A stretch of 64,000 bases of DNA from Albugo candida (Eukaryota > Oomycota > Peronosporomycetes > Albuginales > Albuginaceae). The translations under genes and the position numbers were made by a program. The notes below the pieces were generated by a model. That model saw nothing but the letters and a program-made list of their open reading frames with translations, was not told the DNA's origin and did not search any database. Positions 55,979-64,000 of the stretch are shown piece after piece. The stretch spans positions 372,001-436,000 of the forward strand of contig CAJNAR010000153.1 in assembly GCA_905220665.1 (NCBI GenBank), given 5' to 3'. Positions within the stretch are counted from its first letter, which is position 1, and the number at the start of each line of letters is the position of its first letter.

Positions 55979-57495
55979 ATGCCAGCGAAATTTGGTGCTT
56001 ATAATGCGCTCAAGTATCGATTATCATTGTTAAAAAGAGGCAATACGGCTCCTATAGCTCCCTCACTTATTGCCGTGTATTCAATACCTTTTGTGCATCA
56101 TTTCTCAACTCAAAATCGTGGCACTGCTTCCGTTTATTCCTACGGAAAGGGATTCTTAGGATCCCTGGGTACCTCCACTTATGATGATATACAAGCTCCG
56201 ACAGCAATAATGGAAGACACAAGCATAAAAAGCATTTCTTCGGGATGGTAGTCTCTATAACGTTTGGAAATGCTGAGAATGTGACACTGAACTAAACAAA
56301 TGGTAGGGCTCATGCAGGCTTTGTCACGGAAAACGGAGATGGTTACTTATTTGGCCGATCACATTCATTCAGAGATGTATTAAGAGCCACAAACATGCAT
56401 CGAATTGCTCCATGGTTAGTTCATTCCATCAATGGGTTCACTAAACGCATGAGCATTGACACCTTGGAACCAGGTCGAATTGAGCTGAAAGATGATGAAA
56501 GCATTGAGAGAATATTTTGCTCCACCGCATTATCACTCATTTTGACAAAATCCGGTAAAGTCTATTCAACTGGAGCAAACGCCTATGGACAATGTGGCAT
56601 TGGTACCGAAAGTGTCAGCATTCATAAACCTCAACGCATTCTCTTTTCAGGAGAAGAAAAAGATACTCAAGATGAGATAATTATCGACGTCGCATCTGGA
56701 TATCAGCATGGTATTGCTCTGACCGAAAATGGCGCAGTATATACATGGGGAAAAGGAGAACGTGGACAATTGGGCTACGGAACAGCGAACACAAAGCGTC
56801 CTCAGCAAGTAATCGCACTAAAGAATGAACGCGTTACCAAAATAAGTGCTGGATTCAATTCCTCTTGCGCTCTGACGGGTACGTGAATGTATGCTCGTTA
56901 CTAATTATCCCAATATTGATTTTGTAACAGCAAAGGGCGAGCTGTTTGTATGGGGAAAGCTATTGGGACTAAATGAGATGAATTCTGAAAGTATCGATCA
57001 GGTTACACCGCGAAAAGTATCGACACTTGAACGAATAACTCAAATGGAAAGTAGTCATTTCCACACAGCATTTATAACAGGTTAGCAATCACTCCGAATC
57101 GTGCAAACTTGCTCAATTCGTATGCAGAAGATGGAAATGCATGGATCCTTGGTCGAACTCCGACCGTTCAGCGGCATCCAGATCTCATGATGCGGATCGC
57201 GTCGACTTCCCACAGTGTTCCTTTCAAAGTAAGCGCGGAAGGCAACTTACCGTCAATGAAAGATGTCTGTAAACTCGGAAAAGGAGTCCACAAAACCTCT
57301 TTTATCACAGGTATGACGCACCAAAAAGTGTATATTTACAAAACTAACATGAAGTCACTTGTAGCGGATGGGAAAGTCTACGACTGGACTTTCGAAAAAG
57401 GTTTTGAGCAAAATACAGATGTCATCGGGTTACATGTGCTCGCGTATGAGAGCGGCTATCAGTCGAGTTTACTGTTGGGTGTCCCTCGCGCCTGA
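55979..57495 (+). CDS. RCC1-repeat beta-propeller protein, right copy
   Basis: Five exons as in the left copy. Junctions: exon 1 ends ISSGW and continues AHAGFVTENGDGYLFG across a 60-nt intron; later introns lie at about 56880-56930, 57081-57126 and 57310-57370. RCC1 blades are present as GKVYSTGANAYGQCG, GAVYTWGKGERGQLGYG and GELFVWGK. Exon 1 differs from the left copy at about seven residues (for example N for Y, I for K), the other exons at one or none. The ATG at 55979 is used. It is divergent from POLK. Confidence 0.87.
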
Positions 57496-57855
57496 ATAAG
57501 TTATCATCTTGGCAAATAGAGCGTGAAAAATACTTATCTCTTGAACACTATGAACCTTTTATGTCTTGTCAAGGTCACATCTGCAAGTCAAAAGTGACAC
57601 AGATGTGTGCAAAGTGTGCAACAAATCACTTAAACTGATGGACTAATAGCTGCATGGATTTTCTGGATGATTTTAAGCGATCAGACTGATCAAACACGCT
57701 CTTTCAATTAGGTAATGTGAGAAAAATGTGAGATTCCTGCGTATGTGCAGCTGCAAAGAAAAATTTAGCTAATAAATTATCACGGATTTGGAGTTTGTGT
57801 GGCCGATTCACAATCATGCGGGAACTTATTCTGAGTACAAAAGTGCGCACAAATT

Positions 57856-57874
57856 GCTCCTCATTTTCGTTCTT
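57856..57874 (+). promoter_or_regulatory. Initiator-like element upstream of the right Dit1-like gene
   Basis: CTCATTTTCG lies 30-48 nt before the ATG at 57904. It is the exact counterpart of the left-arm site and fits the oomycete initiator core. Confidence 0.3.
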
Positions 57875-57903
57875 ACCGAAGAGCGCAAGAGCAAAATTGA
57901 TCA

Positions 57904-58971
57904 ATGAACTCTTTTCTCGGCGTGTACCCATCGCATCCAGCTTCGTGGGAGCCAGACCATCCTGAGCATTGTGAGAACGTACTTCGAGCAAGAGACGACA
58001 CTGAGACGAATCGAGTGTGCAACGAATTCCTCGCGAAATTTTCAGTCCTACTACACCGTCTGGCGCCTCCGTTGGACAAGTTTGAAAACATTGGGAAGAA
58101 ATTTCTTGTGCAGAAACTCAAGCGATTTGTTGAAAAACGATTGCCAATCACACTCGTGCTTCCAGCATTTCCAGCAAAATCACCGAATCGAGACACCAAA
58201 GTGCTGGGTACTTTACCCGATCGAGGCGAAGAACTGGCGATGGAGCTCCTTGAAACCTTTTGCATGGAAATCCAGCGCGATGTGTACCCTACTGGTTGCT
58301 TTATCATTATATTTAGCGACGGACGCGTTTACAATGACTTGTTGAAGATACCTTTGGAAAATGTGACGAACTACAACAAGGAGCTGCGGGCTATCGGCAC
58401 AGAAGCCGGTTTTTCCCACATTTTTTTCGACGATCTGACAGCACACACACACCGCTTACTTTCCGCTTCGGAACCAAATCCTTCGTGCAACATTGGCGCT
58501 CTATTAAAAAGTTACAAATGTGACGAATTTGATGTCGAAAAAGCTATTTTAACTGATGATCAGCTTCGTGGGACGTATTGTGCATTGAAGCGATTTCTAT
58601 CTCGAGATTTACTGCCGCAATGTAAAGGCCTTTCCAAGACGTCCATTAAAAAAGTCACTGGAGAGGTCGCACGAGAAATGCTTGCACGAAATCAAGTATT
58701 CTCTCAATTGGTCGGAGAGATATACCCTCAGTCGATTCGATTATCCATTCATGCGTACGAAAATGCTGGTCCAAAATTTGGAATCAACCTTCTTCCAGTG
58801 CGTGATGGGACTCCAAGGACTCCATGGCACTGCGTTGTGTGTGAAAATCGGGATGGCTCTGTGATTTGTCCTGAATTACACGAAGTCGATCGTACTCGAT
58901 ACGAGCTCGTGCACAAGCGAGGACGTCCCTGGGGATTTCAAGAAAAAGATCCTTTAAATCTGGCGCATTAA
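57904..58971 (+). CDS. Dit1/PvcA isocyanide-synthase family protein, right copy
   Basis: 355 residues, single exon, six substitutions from the left copy (K/E, Y/H, Q/R, Q/H, P/S and P/T). All are outside the conserved FPAKSPNRDTKVLG, FSDGRVYND and TPWHC motifs, so both copies look functional. The catalytic pocket residues I can recognise are the same. Upstream lies a 408-bp spacer from the RCC1 gene. The duplicate could raise dosage of an aromatic isocyanide or formamide product, possibly for a spore-wall or small-molecule role; the product is unknown. Confidence 0.86.
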   Translation: MNSFLGVYPSHPASWEPDHPEHCENVLRARDDTETNRVCNEFLAKFSVLLHRLAPPLDKFENIGKKFLVQKLKRFVEKRLPITLVLPAFPAKSPNRDTKVLGTLPDRGEELAMELLETFCMEIQRDVYPTGCFIIIFSDGRVYNDLLKIPLENVTNYNKELRAIGTEAGFSHIFFDDLTAHTHRLLSASEPNPSCNIGALLKSYKCDEFDVEKAILTDDQLRGTYCALKRFLSRDLLPQCKGLSKTSIKKVTGEVAREMLARNQVFSQLVGEIYPQSIRLSIHAYENAGPKFGINLLPVRDGTPRTPWHCVVCENRDGSVICPELHEVDRTRYELVHKRGRPWGFQEKDPLNLAH

Positions 58972-59087
58972 CAAGACGTGCATGCAATGTATCTATTTAG
59001 AGCCCACACTTGCTATTTCCGTACAAAACATTAATAAAACAATAGAACCAATCGCATTCAATCTCCAAATTGACTTCACACATTGAA

Positions 59088-59830
59088 ATGTACTCATCCA
59101 AGACTGTTAATAAAAATATCGCGCCGAGCTATTTGGCCATCGGGGACCCGTACAAGGATTCTCATCAGCTTGATGGTGAGGTTACTGATATTCGCATGAC
59201 TTGAATTTTTCTCTGACGTTTGTATTGAACGCAGGAAAAGATCCACGATTTAAAGGAAAACAAATGATGACCGTACCGGCAAAGAATACGTGCAATGGCT
59301 CAGGATTTTTCGACAAGAAGACGTATAGCTCGGATCCGCTAAAGGACAACACTATGTATCTGACCACACAGCCGATTGAGACGCGAAAAAAAGGATTTGG
59401 ATCGAAAGATGCAAAACGAAGAGATGAATTTATGAGTCATATTCGTACGGAACAGTATCGGGAAACGCTGGAAACGGAATTGAGGCTGCACGAAAAGCAA
59501 AGAAGAGTCCGAGAGGAGCTCGGTGTGCAGGAAAGTCCAATACTGGAACAATCAAAACATACATTTCCTCAAGGTTTAGTGGAGACCAAGTTTCTGTACG
59601 ATATTGGGCGATCACAAGTGACGGAATTCGATCAGAAGAGCCATCGTGATCGGTTCTATACGATCCGCTCCAACGAGTCTACACATAAGAGAAACAATGG
59701 ACCATTCATGCTGACATCAGAGATGATCGGTTTAGGCGCTGAGGACGTTGTAGGCAATCGGCCGAACCCAAAAAACGCCAGCACAAAGCAATTTTACGAC
59801 CATAGCCATCTTCACGTCGGGAATGCATAG
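59088..59830 (+). CDS. Small conserved protein, possibly axonemal, right copy
   Basis: Exons 59088-59175 and 59235-59830 with a 59-nt GT-AG intron whose removal joins QLDG to KDPRFKGKQM in frame. About 227 residues, very charged, with the block KKGFGSKDAKRRDEF. One residue in exon 2 differs from the left copy. The family is uncertain: the N-terminus recalls C4orf47/CFAP96 of cilia, the rest is unassigned. It reads toward the cyclophilin-glutaredoxin gene, 60 bp downstream. Confidence 0.62.
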
Positions 59831-59890
59831 CTGCACCAAAATTATCAATTTTGAGAAGTCTATTAATAAGAAAGCCACTGTACTCACTCG

Positions 59891-61436
59891 ATGGCATCAG
59901 CGTATCGCCGTCCTCGCGACGCTGCGAATTTGAATAAGGGCGAAGCCTTTGCAGGTGGCGAGAATCGGTATCATAATGGTTTAACAAGTACTTTTCTCTC
60001 TTCTTCCCGTCGCATATCCCGCTTTGGCTCTGTTCGCATTCTATTCCTTGCACTGGTGCTCATTTCTGTGTTGGTGACATGGATCCATTTTGCGCTATTC
60101 ACGCACCCTTTTTGGATCTCACGCACGCTGAATGAAAAATTTTACAATAAAACTATGACACAATTTACCACAGAGAAGGGTACGGTCTCCAATTTCGCTG
60201 TATATCTCGCTAAGACCGCAATACAAAAAGTATAGGCTCTTTCACAATTGATTTGTACCCAGAACATGCGCCTAAATCGGTGCAAAACTTTCAAATGCTC
60301 GTGGACAGTGGCTTCTATGCATCATCTGCTGGGTTTTATCGCAATGAACCGAATTTCGTGCTGCAAGGCGGTAGTTTTCTATCTGGGGCTCCATCGCCAG
60401 TCGAAAATGTCCCAGTCGAATATAGGTTGAGGCTTTTCTGACGGCGATTCATAAAAGATGTAACACTTCATTTGTAGTCTACCGAGCACTCAGAGAATGG
60501 TCGTTGTGGCACGACAGAAGAGCGCGAATACTGGCAACACGGAATTTTCAATCATGCTGCACGATAACAGTTGAGTGGTTTTTATCAGCCTTTCTTCATT
60601 CTGACAGATTTGTGCATTTAGCGGTCTCCAATATGCCGTCGAAAGACAGCCAAGGATTCGCAGTATTTGGACGCGTTATTGACGGATGGCATACGATCGA
60701 ACATATATCTCGGAAAATGCCAATCGGGTATCTATCCGCCAAAGATAAGCATCAACAGGTTATATTCGAACAAGTAGCATCCGTCAAACGACTTACAAAC
60801 GATAATCCAGAAGCCAAAATTCGACTTGAAGAGATTCGATACATTATAGAAACACCACATACAGCTGCTGTATTCGCAAAAGTCGATTGTTTGGAGGCAA
60901 AACAAATCACAAATTTGCTTCTTGAAATGCATGTAACCTATCGACTCGAGGAAGTTGGTGATTCTTTAGAACATCCATACGAAATTGATGCGTTGAAAGC
61001 TTTGAGTGGACATGGAAATGTGCCTCTTCTGTACTTGGATAAGCAATGGATCCAAGGCCTATCAGAAACGGAAGAAAAGCAGCGGGATGGATCACTGACT
61101 AAGCTATTGGAAGCTTCTGGTGCACTTGCGGAAGAGTTCGCTTCAACTGCTATAAGAAAGCATTCACTGATCGTCTTCAGCAAGTCGTACTGCCCATATT
61201 GCAAAAAAGCAAAAAAGCTGCTGGCAGATTTGGGTGCGACTCCATTTGTGGTCGAATTGGACTTGAGACTCGACGAAATGGCAATTCAGGAGTACCTTTT
61301 GCATTTGACGCATCAAAATACTGTCCCAAATGTATTCATTCAGCAAAGATCGATCGGAGGAGCCGATATGACTCAGAAAATGTCCGACTCGGGAGAGTTG
61401 AAGCATCGTCTGCAGAAAGCCAAAGTGATTGCTTAA
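59891..61436 (+). CDS. Membrane-anchored cyclophilin-glutaredoxin fusion, right copy
   Basis: Same plan as the left copy: one transmembrane segment (ILFLALVLISVLVTWIHF), cyclophilin domain, then glutaredoxin-like domain with CPYC. The intron after TEKG (starting at 60178) ends before SFTIDLYPEHAPK and restores the cyclophilin start. The second intron (about 60423-60476) leads to MVVVARQKSANTGNTEF. After LHDN the next in-frame exon begins near FVHLAVSNMP, and no canonical donor gives that frame. Substitutions from the left copy cluster in the transmembrane exon (about five) and in the last domain (about six). It is intact in the last 310-codon frame. Confidence 0.72.
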
Positions 61437-61567
61437 TTGAGACGGAAAATGCCGAACATGAACGAATTGTCAATTAGAACGCGTTGAAGTCGCCTATTGC
61501 GCAAAAAGCTGTACGTTTCTGCACCGATCTTTATGCTCATTGATGAGACTGCTTCAGTTTCCTTGAA

Positions 61568-62110
61568 TCATTGAGTTTGATCTATCCGAGGCGGAGACTT
61601 CAACGGGGTGACTGAGGGAGTATTCACCACTACATCGTCGCTTCTCTGAAGGATTGCCGGTTCGATCTCTTCCACTTTTCCGTACGTCATCTTTGTTGGG
61701 CTCGAACATTCTCGTGTCAGACTGTAATCATCAAGTGCGCATTGAAGCTCAGGGTCGTCGGACCACACGATAAAAGTACCTTTTCTTTGATGAGCGACTG
61801 AGTCCGTTTGATCTTTTCGGTGAAAAAAAGCTTTCGCCTTGGGCGCTACAGAATGCGCTCAGCAAATAGCGACAGGTACAGTCTCCCAGAGTACTTACTT
61901 ATTAGACACGAGATTCACAGCGCCATATTCTTCCATGTACGCTGCAATATCGAGACTTCCAACCGCTTTTTGGCCATCTAATACCATCACATCGCTCACA
62001 ATTGGAACTTTCAAATTGCAGCTTTTAATCGGTTGGGTCTGAGCTGAAGAGCAGCATACACCCCAAGCTCCGGAACTCGATCTGCTCGAGCCAAAATGTC
62101 CAAAGTGCTG
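61568..62110 (-). CDS. Unrecognised gene, 3-prime part
   Basis: At least two exons on the minus strand. The first reads SLDIAAYMEEYGAVNLVSN before a possible intron (donor GTAAGT at about 61902, acceptor TGTAG near 61849). The last contains VAHQRKGTFIVWSDDPELQ and ends with LKSPPRIDQTQ. The frame across the possible intron is not settled. The 5-prime part may be missing, because repeat sequence shared with 9.9-10.0 kb begins near 62240. Paralogues: the window start (1-108) and a relic at 11845-12288. Function unknown. Confidence 0.45.
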
Positions 62111-62522
62111 GTTTTCTCTTCACCATCCAGCAAGTCCGCGGTCAGCGAGGAATTTCACGCGCGTGTTCCACATCACGAGTTTCAGCAAAGTATAAAACTA
62201 AAGAATAGAATAGAAGGCGACCTGTACCGAATGTCGTCAAGCTCCTGGATTGAACTTCGTACAAGTTGCACTTTTGCAAATAGACTGCGATCAAATTTGT
62301 AAATATATTCCATGCATTAATTCCTTGTGTCATTCTAACCGTGTTACATAACTAAAATAAAAATGTACCTCCATTACATTTTTACATACTATACATTGAT
62401 ACAACAGGTCCATTTAAAAAGCACTCGCATGTGCAAGCCGCCGCCAATTTTGGGATACACGGTACATCGCGCCGCCGCATTATCTAAAAATAGCGGCGCC
62501 AATGTCAAAATGCATCAGTTGC

Positions 62523-62615
62523 ACATATCGATGGGTATATGCCATTCTGTGTGTCCTTCGCATCGATCACTCAATGCAAAAGAACACTCAAAATGAAATA
62601 CACCCATCGATACGT
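62523..62615. repeat. Long hairpin upstream of the open coiled-coil gene
   Basis: Arms 62523-62553 and 62585-62615 are imperfect inverted copies (ATATCGATGGGTAT against ATACACCCATCGATA) with a 31-nt spacer. The counterpart at 9662-9756 has the same position and shape upstream of the relic gene. Confidence 0.7.
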
Positions 62616-62692
62616 TCCCATGCGCCGACGCCGATATCGACTCCGTTCCCTCAGGATCCGGCGTGTACCATGAGGTAATGTCTCCAATCAGC

Positions 62693-64000
62693 ATGCAGCA
62701 GCATGCTAAGAGACTTGGGAGGTCAGGGGAATATGTGTACGTACCGCTTTTCTCATTCATACTCATTGTAACCCAACTAACCAATTTACAAATGCAGCGA
62801 GTGAGAAAGAACACAGCAACAACAATCATGAGACCAGCGAGGAACGCGACGCCGTCAATGATGAAGCGTGTCGGTGGAGGGTACGTGATGCGGGACCCAG
62901 CGACAAATACAACAGCAGGAGTACAACCGCGACAACGTACAAGAGCAGCAACAGGACCGGCGCTTGTGAGCCCAAGAACGAACAGTACGACGTCGAGCGC
63001 GAGGCAAGTGAGCCCAACAAGGAGCGGTACGACGTCGCCCGTGGCTCGTGTGGGCAGAGGTACAGCAACAGCGACGGCTACGAATACAAGAGCCTCACCA
63101 AGAATGATGCGAGTGGGAGGCGGTTATATCATGCACACGGATTTGCCAGCACCGTCTGGACCTAGAGCGCCCGCACCATCGACACCAACCCCTGTCTCTA
63201 TCACGCGCACGGACGCACCAGTAGCAGCAAGACCCCGATTGACTGCATCATCAACTCTGACCCGTGGTCTCGTCACACGGGAAGCGCCAACTATGGACAC
63301 CCAACCGCGTTTGACCGAAGTGGCGCGCTTGAAGGAAGCTAATGCGCAATTGTCGCGCGCACTAATGGAGAAAACGAATCAGCTTCAAAGAGCTGTAAAC
63401 AAAAACGAAAAACTGAAGACGGACATGGATGAGCTCGAGAAACGACTGGAGATCAATCGAGAGCGTAATGTGACAAGTCGGAACAAGCTCGATGATTTGA
63501 TGAAGATTCGTGAAGAGGATCAAGTCAAGTGGCAGCAACTCGTGGAGGAGCACAACATGGTTAAGCTGGATTTGGTCAATTCAAATTCAATGCTACAAGA
63601 CTTAAAGGTGTTCATTGGACTTCAAGAAAGACAACTGGAAAAAATGAAGCAAACAAGTGGTGCCAAAACTATGGTTTCAGTTGAAGTCCAAACAGCGGGC
63701 ACGGACAGCGAACGAAGCTCGACGGAGCGCTTGTTTGAACTACAGCATGAAGAACATCAAGCGAAGATGGAGTCTTTGTTAAAGAATAATATGGAGCTCA
63801 AAACAGAAGTGGACAAGTCAAGATTGATGCTTGAAGACTTTAGAGAGTTTATGAAGGATCAACTTGCATTCCTGGATACGATCAAAGCAGGTGCAACTGG
63901 AACCGAAGCAGCTGGAGATAGTAAATGCGAGCAAGGAGCACAATTGTATGGACATCAATCGCATCGCGAAAATGACCCCATCACGTCATTGAGGATGCAA
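62693..64000 (+). CDS. Coiled-coil protein, open to the window end (partial)
   Basis: A frame of 436 codons from ATG 62693 runs without a stop to the end of the window. The N-terminus is MQQHAKRLGRSGEYVY, followed by a hydrophobic stretch (about residues 17-30). A Thr/Ser/Ala/Arg-rich segment carries a repeated MMxRVGGGY motif (near 62858 and 63104). From about residue 155 it becomes a long coiled coil with LKEANAQLSRAL, KLKTDMDELEKRLE and MLQDLKVFIGLQE. The same protein, broken, lies at 8017-9583. Possible readings are a repeat-family host gene or a gag-like protein of a mobile element; no protease, RT or zinc knuckle is visible. Later starts at 62792 or 62828 are possible. Confidence 0.6.
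   Translation, partial: MQQHAKRLGRSGEYVYVPLFSFILIVTQLTNLQMQRVRKNTATTIMRPARNATPSMMKRVGGGYVMRDPATNTTAGVQPRQRTRAATGPALVSPRTNSTTSSARQVSPTRSGTTSPVARVGRGTATATATNTRASPRMMRVGGGYIMHTDLPAPSGPRAPAPSTPTPVSITRTDAPVAARPRLTASSTLTRGLVTREAPTMDTQPRLTEVARLKEANAQLSRALMEKTNQLQRAVNKNEKLKTDMDELEKRLEINRERNVTSRNKLDDLMKIREEDQVKWQQLVEEHNMVKLDLVNSNSMLQDLKVFIGLQERQLEKMKQTSGAKTMVSVEVQTAGTDSERSSTERLFELQHEEHQAKMESLLKNNMELKTEVDKSRLMLEDFREFMKDQLAFLDTIKAGATGTEAAGDSKCEQGAQLYGHQSHRENDPITSLRMQ

Larger units (their letters stand above)
55885..61675. repeat. Right arm of large inverted duplication
   Basis: Reverse-complement twin of 1-5780, carrying the same four genes on the plus strand. The inner boundary falls near the POLK start codon, so this arm probably preserves the older junction: POLK-RCC1 head-to-head. 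The left arm replaces that with repeat DNA. The outer match runs to 61675, which pairs with base 1, so the real repeat is longer than the window allows. Confidence 0.95.

Noticed and set aside
1..64000. CRISPR arrays, bacterial operons or prophage
   Set aside because: Spliceosomal introns in most genes and eukaryotic protein families show nuclear DNA. No array of spaced identical repeats was seen.

Overview
The window looks like nuclear DNA of an oomycete, possibly a white-rust (Albugo-type) genome. The grounds are compact, intron-poor genes, canonical GT-AG introns of about 45-60 nt in nearly every gene I could splice, a flagellar gene (CFAP161-like), a SHAQKYF-type MYB, and a Ty3/gypsy integrase and a LINE of kinds known from oomycetes. 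The genus is inference; the eukaryotic gene structure is seen directly. Published-style open reading frames alone mislead here, because several genes are split by short introns and several apparent starts are not ATG.

Layout. (1) 1-5780 and 55885-61675 are two arms of a near-identical inverted duplication. Left position plus right position equals 61676 at every gene boundary, so there is no net indel over about 5.7 kb. Each arm carries four genes in the same order: an RCC1-repeat protein, a Dit1/PvcA isocyanide-synthase family protein, a small possibly flagellar protein, and a membrane-anchored cyclophilin-glutaredoxin fusion. A fragment of a fifth, unrecognised gene lies at the outer edge. 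(2) 5.7-20.6 kb is a graveyard of repeats: a tandemly duplicated piece containing a dead RCC1 exon, a gypsy integrase relic, a coiled-coil gene relic hit by a solo LTR with a 5-bp target duplication, a relic of the fifth gene, two nested tRNA-derived SINEs with clear target duplications, and a decayed LINE (14.0-19.9 kb). (3) 20.9-55.9 kb is a dense block of single-copy genes. (4) 61.5-64 kb repeats the fifth gene and the coiled-coil gene in an apparently intact, open form.

The single-copy block holds a 1578-residue hydrolase-like/IQ/SAM/ankyrin protein, a domesticated-looking MULE transposase with SWIM finger, a C2 protein, the PP2A scaffold subunit next to and divergent from the PP2A activator PTPA, a MYB, the DDX55/Spb4 helicase, an FN3 protein, CFAP161-like, HEATR3/Syo1-like, a P5-type protein disulfide isomerase ending in KDEL, enolase, two small coiled-coil genes, a TAF1C-like WD40 protein, a triple-PH protein, a galectin-fold/RRM fusion and DNA polymerase kappa. 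Several belong to ribosome production (DDX55, HEATR3, TAF1C-like), but they are not adjacent and I do not infer an operon-like unit. The PP2A scaffold/PTPA pair is the clearest case of neighbours acting in one complex.
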